Source: Cyrtodaria siliqua (Eukaryota; Mollusca; Bivalvia; Adapedonta; Hiatellidae). From it: a stretch of 64,000 nucleotides of DNA. The stretch lies in NCBI GenBank assembly GCA_037043455.1, contig JAWPHD010000002.1, forward strand, positions 744,001 to 808,000, read 5' to 3'. The notes beneath the pieces are model-generated. The model saw only the letters and a program-made list of their open reading frames with translations. It did not search any database and had not been told where the DNA came from. A program made the position numbers and the translations under genes. This document shows, one piece after another, positions 32,911 through 44,823 of the stretch; position 1 is the stretch's first letter; every line of letters starts with the position of its first letter.

Positions 32911-34440
32911 AAACAACGACAACAAAAAAGGCATTTATTGAGGGGAAATCTTGATTTACTTTGCATTTATTAGCTGCATAAGCTAGCATCATGGACTTTA
33001 TAGGTATATGCTAACATACAATTGTACATTTTTTATGCAGATAAATACAGTACTTCTTGTGTGTATCAACTTTGCTGACAAGTGCATGGCCAATAATGAC
33101 CACATACTGTGATAATTGCCCATTAATCTGCAACACTAGCATGCTTCCCTGTCACTCACATTTGGCGGTTTAATAGACTGCTATACATGCATATAAGTAT
33201 AATGCATTATAAAACAGAAGATGAGTTTATAAGCAAATCCGCTTATATTTTCTTAAAAAAAATAAAGTACGCATGTGCACATTTGTTGAAAAATAATAAT
33301 TGATTCTAATAGTTTTAAGTTTCATGATTCAGAATGCAATAGCCAGCCATATGCAGGTTCATGGATAAAAGATATAATCTAGAAAAATAAAAAGAAACAC
33401 AATTGTATGAGCCAATATATATATATATATGTATATACATGTATGTGTATATGAACTGAATATGTTTGTATTGGGTTATAATTGTATTGTGTGGTTGCTT
33501 GTTCCTGAAGATTGCAACTTCATATGCATTTGGTTCATGCGAACTTGTTCAAAGTTCAAAATATAAAACGCACTGTAATTATGCCAACAACAAAAAGGAA
33601 TATGTTTTAAATGCTATAATCATGTGATTGTTGCATTAAGCGCTTGAAGTTACTTGCTTAGAAATTATAATTGTTTCCTTTATTTCAGGTCAATTGTCTA
33701 TTTCACATTAATAAAATCATGTTTCCATTACATCATATTATCATATGAAGACAAAAATGTGTTGCTTCAAATTGTCTATTTCACATTAATAAAAACATGA
33801 TTCCATTGCATCATAAACTGGTTGCATTTTATCATATGAAGACAAAAATGTGTTGCTTCAACATGATAACTATCAAATTATTATTTCTGGATGACCCTCA
33901 CAAGGTGTACAATTCCTAACATACCCCGTACAGCTGCATTGTCCCATGAGAGAGGTGCTAACCTTAACGTGAGCCACTGACCGTGTAGAAATAACATAAA
34001 TGACCTTGAATAGCAAACATTAACCCCAGTTTTGAACCCATGACTCCTTGGCCTGACCTAAACTAGCCCCAAGGGACCAATTTATCTTAGGCCAGGCCAG
34101 GCCAGGCCAGGACAGGCTAATGAGGCCAAGACATGTTTCAGTGCATGCCGTATTTAAGGGAATTTGTAATATATTTTTTGAATTTAATAAATGAGTCAAT
34201 AAGAAAAAGATTTGTTATTTGTTTAAACATATTTTTATCCAGAATATTTACAACCTTATATATGTTACACTGATTGGAATTAAAGTAAAAAGTTAACCTT
34301 CCAAAGATAGACACTTTTGATAAACTTTTGCTGGAGTATCAAATTACCCAGCTTGTTGCAGTAGCTACATAAAAAAGATAATGCAATTAAGTTCCTGTCA
34401 AACCTTATAAAACTCACATGAAAATTGGAACGTGTATGCA
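32911..34440. other. AT-rich intron sequence with minor repeats
   Basis: A (TA)n/GTATAT microsatellite lies at 33413-33455. An imperfect tandem duplication at about 33690-33870 shares TCACATTAATAAAA and CATATGAAGACAAAAATGTG. (AGGCC)n at 34091-34115 lies in a segment that is the inverted partner of 22965-23035. No gene is seen. Confidence 0.5.
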
Positions 34441-35129
34441 TTTAAAATAAAAGAAAGCTATACAGATTATGGCTGGACAAGAACAATAAGTTTATGGCTG
34501 GACAAGAACAATGTCCAGTGAGTTTATATATGAGATTTTGAACACTGTACATTGCTGTAGTGCTGAGAAAACAATGTGAAATTTGGAGAATACATTTATT
34601 AAAGAGACCCTGACCTTGACCAAGGGTCAGTTGGAGGGCTGTAAGTCGCTAGGCTGGACAAGAACAATGTCCAGTGAGTTTATATATGAGATTTTGAACA
34701 CTGTACATTGCTGCAGTGCTGCGAAAACAATGTGAAATTTGGAGAATATACATTTATGAAAGTGACCCTGACCTTGACCAAGGGTCAGTTGGAGGGCTGG
34801 AAGTCGCTGAAATAAGAAGAACAATGACCAGTGAGGTTATATATGAAATTTGAACACTCTACTCCAAAGAACAACAGTTATAATAATTTAACGCACTTTA
34901 ACACATTTTTTTTGGAGAAGGTAGATGCATTTAAGAGGAAACTGACCTTGACACAGGGTCAGTTGGAGACTGATAATTACTGGAATAAGAAGAACAATAA
35001 CCAGTGAAGTTATATATGAAATTTGAACACTCTACTCCAAAGGAGAAATAAGTTATAAGAACTTAACCGAAATATTAATGATAACCGAAATGTTAACTGA
35101 AATCTCAACAAAAGTGTTCAAAATTTTAA
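34440..35129 (+). repeat. Tandem repeat of about 170-bp units
   Basis: There are about four units with ACAAGAACAATGTCCAGTGA, a TATATATGARATTTTGAACAC block and CCTTGACCAAGGGTCAGTTG. The same unit type continues into the palindrome at 35130-35465, where two copies stand head to head. Confidence 0.75.
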
Positions 35130-35465
35130 CGCTGACATATTGTATTATAACTTTCTTGTCCTTGGGAGTAGAATGTTAAATTTTCATATATAACCTCCTG
35201 GTCATTGCCTGTCTTAATGCTAATAACTTCCAGCCCTGCAACTGACCGTGGGTCGGAGTCAAGGTCAGTAAAATACATGTACCGTCAATATTTATGTTAA
35301 AATTTGGTGACGGTACATGTATTTAAGTGACCTTGACTCTGACCCACGGTCAGTTGCAGGGCTGGAAGTTAATGGCATCAAGACGGGCAATGAGCAGGAG
35401 GTTATATATGAAATTTGAACATTCTACTCCCAAGGACAAAAAAGTTATAATACAATATGTTGACG
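35130..35465. repeat. Large palindrome (157-bp arms, 22-bp loop)
   Basis: The left arm 35130-35286 and right arm 35309-35465 are inverted copies of equal length with few mismatches. They share ACATATTGTATTATAACTT at the outer end and ACATGTACCGTC at the inner end. The arms are head-to-head copies of the adjacent 170-bp repeat. The 22-bp centre is AT-rich. Such a structure can extrude as a cruciform or give a strong RNA hairpin in the pre-mRNA. Confidence 0.88.
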
Positions 35466-36360
35466 CCGTCGAGCCCGCCAACAATAGCGGCACCTATGTC
35501 TCGCATTTTGAAGAAATGCGAGACAAAAACAGTATGCATCTCTGCTAAAATATGAGATGTGATGACGTTAGGTACATATAATAAAACAACTGAAAAAAGT
35601 AAGTATATTTATCATAAATAAAAGGATATTTCAAAATAATGCAAAAATGTTGACAATTTCCTTATGATCTTTAAAATTCATCACCCCTAGTCTCCATAAA
35701 TGCAGTTTGCATTACCTTGAAGGTTATACAATTCATTAATTTCTAGTCTGATGAGTCTGTTGTACATTATCGTTTCTACAAATGGTCACTCATTGAAACT
35801 TTTGCCAGTTTCTAACAAATACAGGATACACAATATATGCAGCATACCTTGATACCATAGAACTTTTAAAGTAATAATCTTAATGAGGGTACCCTTCCCT
35901 CAAATCTTTTCAAATCTAATTCTGACTTTTTACGTAAAACTGATCACATTTTATATCATAGCAATTTAGTAGAAGGGTCACAGAAAGCATTGGAATTTCC
36001 CTTTTCTTTAAATATTGTTTACACTTTATTTTTTTCGTCAAACCATTTTAATAAGTACCGTGATACTATAGAACACCATGCTACCATATCTTATACACAG
36101 CCTGTGATAACTGAATGAAACTTGGATGTGTATATGTATCATCAATAACCTGTGTGTGCAGTTCAGCCATTTGTCAGGTGACCACAACTGGTATGACTTA
36201 ATTTGTTTCAAGATAGTAATTGCTGAATATTAAAGGAAATAGAAAAAAAAGAAGCTTTTCTAGTCGATACTGATTTACAGATTACAATCCTGACTGAAAC
36301 TGTACATGGCAATTTTGAATCCATTTATTGGAAAAACTTCCTTTCAAATGTAACCAAAGC
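35466..36360. other. AT-rich intron sequence, nothing recognised
   Basis: No gene, tandem array or clear mobile-element end is visible. Confidence 0.4.
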
Positions 36361-36367
36361 CATGCAG

Positions 36368-36409
36368 ACTAGTAGAGCGACCACAGGCCCTCTTGGGCCT
36401 CTTGTTCCA
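36368..36409 (-). repeat. 5' end of an ACAAGAG-type element on the minus strand
   Basis: On the minus strand it reads AACAAGAGGCCCAAGAGGGC then CTGTGGTCGCTC. AGGCCC/GGGCCT forms a hairpin as in other 5' ends in the window. It is close to the end at 46735 (AGAGGCCCTCTTGGGCCT). The body that should follow on the minus strand is not recognisable. Confidence 0.6.
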
Positions 36410-36838
36410 ATTACATGTACAATGTACATAATGAAGATTTTAAATGTATGTATTAATCTGAAAACCATTTCACAGTCATCTTAATCAAAACTGCATTAGC
36501 TGTATTGTTTAGCTTATAAAACACAAAATAATTAAGCTGCAAATATAACAGAACTACCATTATTGAATATTTACTAAATAGAACCAAGATGTTTTGACGG
36601 AATTCAATAGTGGTACAAAAAAAAACACACTTCGTGGGATTGAAATCCAAATCCACACTAAAATTATGCTTGCGGGTAAGACGAATGTGCTTCCGATCAA
36701 ATTAGACAAGACGTCACAGTTATGTGATGCAAGACATACTGTAATGAAAACCTAATGTGCTAATGGATATCACATGAGTGCTAATGGATATAACCTGAGT
36801 GCTAATGGATATCACAAATATTGTCTATTCGATACTAT

Positions 36839-37309
36839 ACTGAAAGGAAAAAGAAACGCGACACGGGAATTTCCGCTATATATTGTATGTACAATATGCT
36901 GCTGTCGAATGGTAAATGGCTATGTAAGATCTTTCCTTTCGGAAAAAAGACTAAAACAACATGTAACACAGCAAATAGTATTCCTGCAAAATTTCATTAT
37001 TGACAGAGTATGTGTTTGGCTCATCAAGCATGTGAGCAAACTTAAAATTTTGCAAACTCTTTACTTTAAATACAGTACTGAACTGGCTCAATTTTTCAAA
37101 GGAACTTCAACATTAATGAATTTCTTGTTACAACATGTACTGTGAATAAAACTTTTACAACATCACAGTTGTGTCCTTTCTCTAACTAACTGCAACTTTT
37201 TTTTTTACTAAACATCTTGGGATTTTCTTGGAATATATATGGAATTAAGTGTGTAGTATATACAATATATAGCGGAAATTCCCATGTCGCATTTCTTTTT
37301 CCCTTCAGC
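36839..37309. mobile_element. MITE-like unit with about 54-bp terminal inverted repeats
   Basis: The left end 36839-36892 and the reverse complement of 37256-37309 agree at about nine in ten positions. They share a GGAATTTCCGCTATATATTG block and a GGGAAAAAGAAA-type block. The unit is about 471 bp. A 123-codon frame on the plus strand overlaps it but shows no recognisable family. Target duplications are not obvious. Just to the left, GTGCTAATGGATAT is repeated three times (36758-36812). Confidence 0.55.
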
Positions 37310-37627
37310 ATATATGCAATTTGCATACTTCTTGCTTTATAGTGGCAAATGCAACATTGCAAGCTTGCACAATGGTAATGTTATAGAGTTATCAACCTAA
37401 CATCTGCAATAACTACAACATGCACAGTGATATTTGCATGGTAATTACACTTCATTGTCTTGGCTGTCATGCTGCTGTTAATGCATGGTATTGTTATTGC
37501 CAGGTGAGGTCATCCTATATAAGTCGCGCAGCACAATTTGGGTTAATTTCTACAAAAAAAAATGCTTTGTTGGAAACTCACATTCTCACTTGTCAGAGTA
37601 TAACAACAATAAAATTAAGTCTACTTA

Positions 37628-38050
37628 AAGGTGAATGGCCACCCTTTTTGCGGTATTATAGATTACAAATTTAAATCATAAACATCATATGAACATTTCT
37701 TGAATGTCCCGGACAGAAACATATATTTACAACCGCTATACTTAGTTGTACATGTATGTAAAAATAAGTATTATTTGCATGATGTAGATACTACTTTTGC
37801 CACTGCAATGGGAAATGAGGTAAATCTGAATTGTATAGCTGCACAACTATTGCCAGATAGTTGATAAATACATTTACCTGTGGATCAATTTACGTGTTCG
37901 AAGTTTTCTACATCATCAAATAAAATCTTATTCTGGCTTTTCACAGATATTGCAATGTGTGAATTGTAAATAACTATTGGTGTGTATTGATTTCGATTTA
38001 AATAATCATAAGCATGTTCATGAAACAAAACATGGCCGGAGAACTTTAAC
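37628..38050. repeat. Dispersed direct repeat, copy 2
   Basis: This is the partner of 1650-2078 in the same orientation, starting GCCACCCTTTTTGCGGTATT and ending AACAAAACATGGCCGGAGAA. Copy 1 is in intron 5 and copy 2 in intron 1 of the same gene. Confidence 0.75.
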
Positions 38051-38399
38051 AAAGGTAAAAGTTACAGAAGCAGTGATTTATCTCTTGCAATATAGGATAT
38101 TGGGACAAAATAGGTTTGAATTATTTAAACCATAAACAAACAACAAAAGTTCCCTAGATAAGATATGTACATGTCCCGATATCCACATAATAAAATACAA
38201 TGTTGATTTTACTACCAAAACAAATAGTGCATATAAGTATGTATATCAAATCGATCATATGCATTAAACAAGTTTGAGCACAGTATACCATCAGATAGAG
38301 AGAAATACAGAAAGTGATATATATTGGTTTGGCAGGTACTTCTTGTCGCCAAAACCTATTGCTCAACTGTACTGCCAAACAAGAACTTCATGGTAAAGT

Positions 38400-38610
38400 G
38401 ACAAAATTAATACTCTCGAAAGTTTAATCTTTGACCTCCAAGTTTGACCTTGACCTTTGATGTACCGATCTGCTTCTTATGCGCGACAGTAGTTTCAAAG
38501 TTTTGTCTGAAATTTGATTGTTTCGGACAGACAGGCGGACAAACCAGTGGACAGTGCAATTACTACATGCCTCCCTTTGTGGGCATAAAAGTCAATTCAG
38601 AGTGAAAATC
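38400..38610 (+). repeat. Interspersed repeat fragment with GACAGACAGGCGGAC tail
   Basis: It contains TTTGACCTTGACCTTTGATG and GGACAGACAGGCGGACAAAC, and ends CTCCCTTTGTGGGCATAAA. A similar ending (CCCTTCGGGGCATAAA) occurs near 61335. No gene is seen. Confidence 0.45.
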
Positions 38611-38829
38611 TGCAAACCATATTCCATTTGTATTTTACCAGAAAAAGCAGAACAGATTGTGGGCCTTTCTCTTTGTTAGAACTTTTTTAAACAAGAGGTC
38701 AATGACCTTGAAGCTCTACAGATAGATTTTGATAGCCAGATCAGCCATGGGAACCTGTAAAGTTTTATAGAAATGAGACCAAGACTTTCAGAGAAGTAGT
38801 CGCAACAAGTTTTTCCTATATCACTGTAT

Positions 38830-39298
38830 GGTGTCAGACCAGTCAGGAAATACTTCCGGGTCGTAGAGTGCTGAAATAGTTCCTTGAAAGAATCCAAAGT
38901 TTCTAGTTTACATGTGTTTTTCCCAAGATTAGTTTCTATTTCATTGTTAAATCTAACCTGAGGTTAAAGTAGTATGTCTGTTGTCATGAATAGTAAGTAT
39001 TTTACTGTGTTTGTCAGGATTATTTCTTTGGAGAGTATGAGCACAGAGGTTAGGTAGAGATGTGGTTTTGACAGATGTTTATTTCAAAATATGCGTAGTG
39101 TGAATGAATGACGCGAAATGTTGAAAAACTGAATCGGTGTTTTATTCCAGATATAGGACCGTTTGCTAGCCAAATGTGTTTAATACACAGAATAAAAGTG
39201 TATTTAAGCGAACGAATGTTGTGGAACTTGTGACTGATCTCCAAATATAGCCTATATTGCATTGTGTTCAATGGGCTGATTTTGACCGGTCTGACACC
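38830..39298. repeat. LTR-like terminal repeat, left copy
   Basis: It starts GGTGTCAGACCAGTCA and ends TGACCGGTCTGACACC, so each repeat carries its own inverted ends of about 16 bp. I count roughly 15 mismatches against the right copy (about 97 percent identity) and equal length. Confidence 0.9.
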
Positions 39299-40516
39299 TA
39301 GATGGACAAAATGCATTTTTCTTATTAATGGCCAAATCCAGTTGATTGTTTCTGTGGAAGCTTGCAGCTGAGTGAGAAAAAAAAAGTTGATGTTAAATTT
39401 TTGAATTTTACAACAGAACATGTTTTTTTGCAATTGAAATAGAATGTGTGTGTTTTAGGGTGGAATTTGGGGGTCGTAGTGATTTGGAATGGCCCTAAAG
39501 CACTTTAAGTAGGCTCTCAAGTGTCTTTAAGTGGATTAGTGGCAAAAGGTAATAGATCTGTCACAATTCCTACAACAAATGGCAATTTTATTATTTTAAG
39601 GTACCGTATGAGGCTAAAATCTGAAAATGTATCGGTACTGACAGTTTGACATGACGCGACTCTAGGAGGAGTCTTACTTTGTATCGAAAGCCTGAGAATC
39701 TCTTAATTTTGTACGCGATGATGGGTTTTACAATCTGAAACTGAAATATACAGAAATTTGTGGAATTTAGCATTTATTTTAGTTTTTTGTTAAACATGGT
39801 GTAAATCCCACCCATTTTTCTTCATTAATTCAGATGAAATCACTTTGCAATGGCATACAATTGTAATTTAACACATTAATTTGGTATTTTGTTAGAGATA
39901 ATGGTATTATCCACTGAAATATATACTATTCTGGTGTGTGATTCAGTTTGTCTTGCTGTTGCCCAAGACTTGAATGTATTAGTGGCCTTTAAAACTGCTA
40001 CAGGCATATGGGGTAGGCTTAGCTTTTGAGTCATTACTTCAATTTTGTCTCTTTTTTTCTGGCATTTTATAGCCCAACTGTATATTTTATTGGACACTGT
40101 GCATGTAAATGTGCTCCAAAGCAGCCTTATGGTATATTGTGTGCCTCAAAAGTGTTGGAATTTAACAGAATGTCTGTTTCTCCATGAAAAATGAAGACAT
40201 TTCATGCATGAGTGATTTTGATATCTATACCTCACATTATGTGTATATTTTAGTTTGGTATATAGAAGGCAATGTTTGAAAACTTTACTTGATGGAAATA
40301 TACGAAACTGTTAATTTATTTTGGCATTTTTTCTAGTTTTGTATAACGCGTCTTAAAATCCTTGATTTCTATTAGCCGAATGGGTCTTTGCATGCAGGAA
40401 TTGAACCGAAAAGATAATAGGTCCTTGCCAAAGCATCTGATTTTCCATTCAGTCAACCTTATTGGTCAGTTAGATGTATTCGATAACTATTTTTGACAAA
40501 TGTCGCGACTCTTTTA

Positions 40517-40985
40517 GGTGTCAGACCAGTCAGGAAATACTTCCGGATCGTAGGGTGCTGAAATAGTTCCTTGAAAGAATCCAAAGTTTCTAGTTTGCAT
40601 GTGTTTTTCCCAAGATTAGTTTCTATTTCATTGTTAAATCTAACCTGAGGTTAAAGTAGTATGTCAGTTGACATGAATAGTAAGTATTTTACTGTGGATG
40701 TCAGGATTATTTCTTTGGAGAGTATGAACACAGAGGTTAGGTAGAGATGTGGTTTTGACAGATGTTTATTTCAAAATATGCATAGTGTGAATGAATGACG
40801 CGAAATGTTGAAAAACTGAATCGGTGTTTTATTCCAGATATGGGACCGTTTGCTAGCCAAATGTGTTTAATACACAGAATAAAAGTGTATTTAAGCGAAC
40901 GAATGTTGTGGAACTTGTGACTGATCACCAAATATAGCCTATATTGCATTGTGTTAAAAGGGCTGATTTTGACCGGTCCGACACC
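40517..40985. repeat. LTR-like terminal repeat, right copy
   Basis: It has the same length and ends as the left copy. The 3' terminus reads GACCGGTCCGACACC and is followed directly by the GTATG duplication. Confidence 0.9.
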
Positions 40986-41809
40986 GTATGTAAAAAAAAA
41001 GATGGTCGCTGGCGACCATGTTTGACATAGAATCAAAATGAATTTTGTTTAGGACCAACTGCATGTCATGCTAGTCATTTTAGTAAAGGTTCCAAATCAA
41101 TGCCACTTATGTTTTTTGAGAAGTAGTTGCCACAAACTTGAATCTTGAATTTCCAATCAACCTGATTTTTACTTGGAACTAACTGGACATCAAGACCAAC
41201 ATTCCTGTAAAGTTTTATGAAAGTCATTTTGGCAAAGGTACCAAACCGATACCACTTATGGTTTTAGAGAAGTAGTCGCCACAAAATTGTATTTAAAATT
41301 TATTTTTAGCCATGGTGGCTATCTTGAATTTTAGGCCAACCTGGTTTTTACTTAGGACCAACTAGACATCAAGAGCAACGTTCCTACATTCCTAAATATT
41401 ACAACATTACCTATGCAGCATTATAATCTCATTCAATTGTATTCTAGTCTAAAGAATATATCTTTTTACAGCTTATAAAAAGGTCAAAATGCGACCACAA
41501 ATTGTATTATAAAGCTATATCAATTACAAGATCTATCTTTGTTTATCCTATTTGCTGCTCAACAGTAATTTCTCCAAATCACCCTTTTGTAAATAAATGG
41601 AATGATCTGTATTCATAAATATAGCAGGTGTGTGACGAGGTCACAGGTCATGTTATGCAATTTCTCCTGAGACTTACCTTACTATCTCACCAGTACAAGT
41701 AGATTTGCTCTTATCTCAGTGGTTATATTTGGGAAATCAGAATAAAATCAAAATCTTAAAATCCTACAACTGTGTTTTCAGTCTTTTTCTGAGAGTCAAA
41801 AATACAAAG

Positions 41810-41955
41810 GAGACTTAATCCTTACCCCTCTATGAATGTATAATGGCCTGTCCTTTCTTTGAAGTTGGACCAGTCCATTTATAGTATAAAGGGGTGTTTT
41901 GGTCAAATGACTGATGAGCACCCAGATAGTGTAAACCCTATCAGCCTGCAAGATG
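41810..41955 (-). mobile_element. Diverged relative of the TTAA-flanked MITE
   Basis: On the minus strand it shares with 5214-5389 a GATCAGTCATTT-like block, CCAAAACACCCC, ATAAATGGAATGG-like sequence and a terminal GGGGTAAGGATTAA resembling GGTTAAGGGTTAA. Ends are degraded. Confidence 0.5.
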
Positions 41956-43475
41956 TCATGCCAGTCATTTTGGTAAAGGTTCCAATTCAATATCACTTAT
42001 GCTTTTTGAGAAGTAGTCGCCACAGTCGCATTTTTTAAATAGATTTTTTTTTAATCTACTTTTAGCAGTGGCAGCCATCTTGAATTTTCGGCCGACCTGA
42101 ATTTTTGCTAGGATCAACTAAACATCAAGAGCAACATTCCTGTGAAGTTTCATGAACATCCATCAAGTAGTTTCAGAGGAGTAGTCGCCACAATTTTTTC
42201 CTACATAACTCTACATGTATGTAAACAAAGATGGCTGCTGGCTGCCATGTTTGACATTGATTCGAAAAGAATCTTGGACCAAGTACATGTCTCACCACTC
42301 AGTTTGGTAAAGGTTCCAATTCAATATCAGTTCACTTACGGTTTTTGAGAAGTAGTCACCACAAAGTTTAAATATATTATTAGCAGTGGCGGCAATAATG
42401 AATTTCCTACCAACCTGAATTTTTGCTAGGATCAACTAGACCTCAAGAGCAACATTCTTGATTCATGAAATTCCATCAAGTAGTTTCAGAGGAGTAGTCG
42501 CCACAAGGTTTTCCTATATAACTCTATGTAAACAAAGATGGCCGCTGGTGGCAATGTTTGACATCCAATCAAAATGAACTTTGGTTAGGACCAACTACCT
42601 GTCATGCTAGTCATTTTGGTAAAGGTTCCAAATCAATATCACTTATGGTTTTTGAGAAGTCGTCGCCACAAAATCATATTTTTAAAATCTATTTTTTGCC
42701 GTGGCGGCCATCTTGAATTTCCAGCCAAACTGAATTTTTGCATCAACTAGACATCAAGAGCAACATTCCTGAGAAGTTTCAAGACCATCCGTCAAGTAGT
42801 TTCAGAGGAGTAGTCGCCACAAGTTTTTCCTATATAGCTCTATGTAAAGATGGACGCTGGTGGCCATGTTTGACATTGAATCAAAATGAATCTTGTTTAG
42901 GACCAAGTACATGTCACACCAGTCATTTTGGTAAAGGTTCCAATTCAATATCACATACGGGTTTTGAGAAGTAGTCGCCACAATGACGCATCTTTAAAAT
43001 CTATTTTTAGCAGTGGCGGCCATCTTGAATTTCCTACCGACCTGAATTTTTGCTAGTATCAACTAGACATCAAGAGCAAAATTCCTGTCAAGTTTCATGA
43101 AATTCCATCCAGTTGTTTTGGAGGAGTAGTAGTCACAAATTGTTCCTATATAATTCTATGTAAACAGAGGATGTCTGACATCCAATCAAAATGAACTTTG
43201 GTTAGGATCAACTACATGTCATGCCATTCATTTTGGTAAAGGTTCCAAATCAATATTACTTACTGTTTTTGAGAAGTAGTAGCCACAAATCACATTTTTT
43301 ACATCTATTTTTAGCCATGGTGGCCATCTTGAATTTCCGGCCGACCTGAATTTTTGCTTCGATCAGCTAGACATCAAGAGCTACATTCCTGTGAAGTTTA
43401 CAGACGGACGTATAGATGGACGGACGACGCACCACAGCATAACTCTGCTGATCTTTGATCAGTCGAGCTAAAAAC

Positions 43476-44280
43476 TGATTATGTTCACCAATTCAACAGC
43501 CGCAAACAGTGAAACTTAACATAGTGCTGAAAAGTAGTGACATAATCACACAAGCATGTACAGGAAGAAATATTCAGTATAATCACACAAGCATGTACAG
43601 GAAGAAATATTCAGTCAGGCTAACAAAGGTAATTTTTGAAAAATATGTATTTACATTTTTTCCTCAACTAGTGTTCCCACTGACTTTTTCATTTGGGGGT
43701 ACCCCCTACTGTTACTGAAGGTATTACAATACACAGCACAGTGTAATATTCAAGTTGACAACATATGTGCGTGAATGGGAACACTGCTCAACATTGTATT
43801 CATATATTAAAGGAAGAAAATACTCATTAGGTCAAAAGCTAAAAGCTGCTTAATAGTTAGAGCAATGCAACAGTATTCATTTAGTAATATATAATTTGCA
43901 CAATACTGAATTATATGTTCGTACGAGGATTTTGTTCTTTAATTGTACATGTACATGTAAGTCCGATTCTTTTGATCTATTCTCCCTGAGGTTGCTGTCC
44001 CAATATATAATATTTAATTTCATTTGATAAACCATAAATGGCAATTACATATACCGATACATGTATATGTTGGCACATTCTGTGATAATATTCTCCCAGC
44101 TGGCAACATGAACAACTGTATAATTATTATTGTATATTATTGAATCAATTATCTCGCAGTGTTTGAATATAACAATATGGAGAGTTATTATTTATGATAC
44201 ATGATACGTACATGTATATATACCAGATGTTTCATGATATATGATCCTGGAGACAAACTCTAAAATAATAAAGGTATGAT
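43476..44280. other. AT-rich intron sequence with a short duplication
   Basis: A 38-bp tandem duplication with ATCACACAAGCATGTACAGG lies at 43544-43618. Otherwise nothing is recognised. Confidence 0.45.
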
Positions 44281-44333
44281 AAAATGGCATGCAAATTAAA
44301 ACATATTGTCCTATAGAATTTGCATGCCATTTT
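44281..44333. repeat. Perfect 17-bp-arm hairpin
   Basis: AAAATGGCATGCAAATT at 44281-44297 and AATTTGCATGCCATTTT at 44317-44333 are exact inverted copies with a 19-base spacer. Each arm contains GCATGC. It lies deep in intron 1 and is not part of a recognised element. Confidence 0.85.
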
Positions 44334-44823
44334 GCGTAAATGACTCACGATGTCCCACATCTAATATCCATGTAAGCAATGAACTGTTTGACCAAAAACA
44401 TTGACCATTTCAATTTATTAGTCTTTTTATCTTTTCACTTAAAAAATTTAAGGTACAGTTTTTGGACATTAGATTTATGCCACCTGCACATACCTTGAAA
44501 AATCTGAATTTGTACTTAGCAAACTACAAAAATGAAATTGTGCATGCCTGAGCATTGGTGTCAAAATAATAATTAGTGTAAAACGGCATAGCATATTAGC
44601 AGTGTTGTCAACAAAATATGCAAAACCATATATTTTGTGCGAAAAAATGAATTGAAAGTTATCGAGTCAAATAATCACCCACCTCGTACTACAGAAAAAT
44701 GTTGTCTAAATAAATGCACGGTATTTATTAGAGAAATATTGTATCAAATTTTAATCTACGCATGATCAATTTCCCCAGTGGCAGCCAGCAATTGGCAATA
44801 AGAATTGTTACAATCTCACAGAA

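Larger units (their letters stand above)
38830..40985. mobile_element. 2.16-kb insertion flanked by 469-bp LTR-like direct repeats
   Basis: The unit consists of a 469-bp repeat, 1218 bp of internal sequence and a second 469-bp repeat in the same orientation. GTAT(G) occurs at 38826-38830 and again at 40986-40990. Removing the unit rejoins the interrupted family A element (TATATCACTGTATG to TAAAAAAAAAGATGG). The inner ends of the repeats are not flanked by GTAT, so the whole unit moved together. The internal part has no gag/pol-like frame, and I see no primer-binding site or polypurine tract at the expected places. Confidence 0.8.
38690..43475 (+). mobile_element. Helentron/HINE-like element, family A, copy 3 (heavily interrupted)
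   Basis: The 5' end AACAAGAGGTCAATGACCTT is at 38691 and the 3' end, with CATAACTCTGCTGATC and TTTGATCAGTCGAGCTAAAA, is at about 43475. The core at 41000-43420 has many about 330-bp units with AGTAGTCGCCACAA and GGCGGCCATCTTGAATTTCC. It is interrupted by the 2.16-kb direct-repeat unit at 38830-40985 and by unrelated sequence at about 41390-41950 that includes a piggyBac-like MITE copy. Confidence 0.7.

Noticed and set aside
36774..37145. 123-codon plus-strand ORF
   Set aside because: AT-rich, overlaps a unit with terminal inverted repeats, no family pattern, and starts within a GCTAATGGATAT triplication.
38830..40985. Autonomous LTR retrotransposon
   Set aside because: The internal 1.2 kb has no gag, protease, RT or integrase-like frame, and no primer-binding site or polypurine tract was seen. 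Only a non-autonomous or unrelated element fits.
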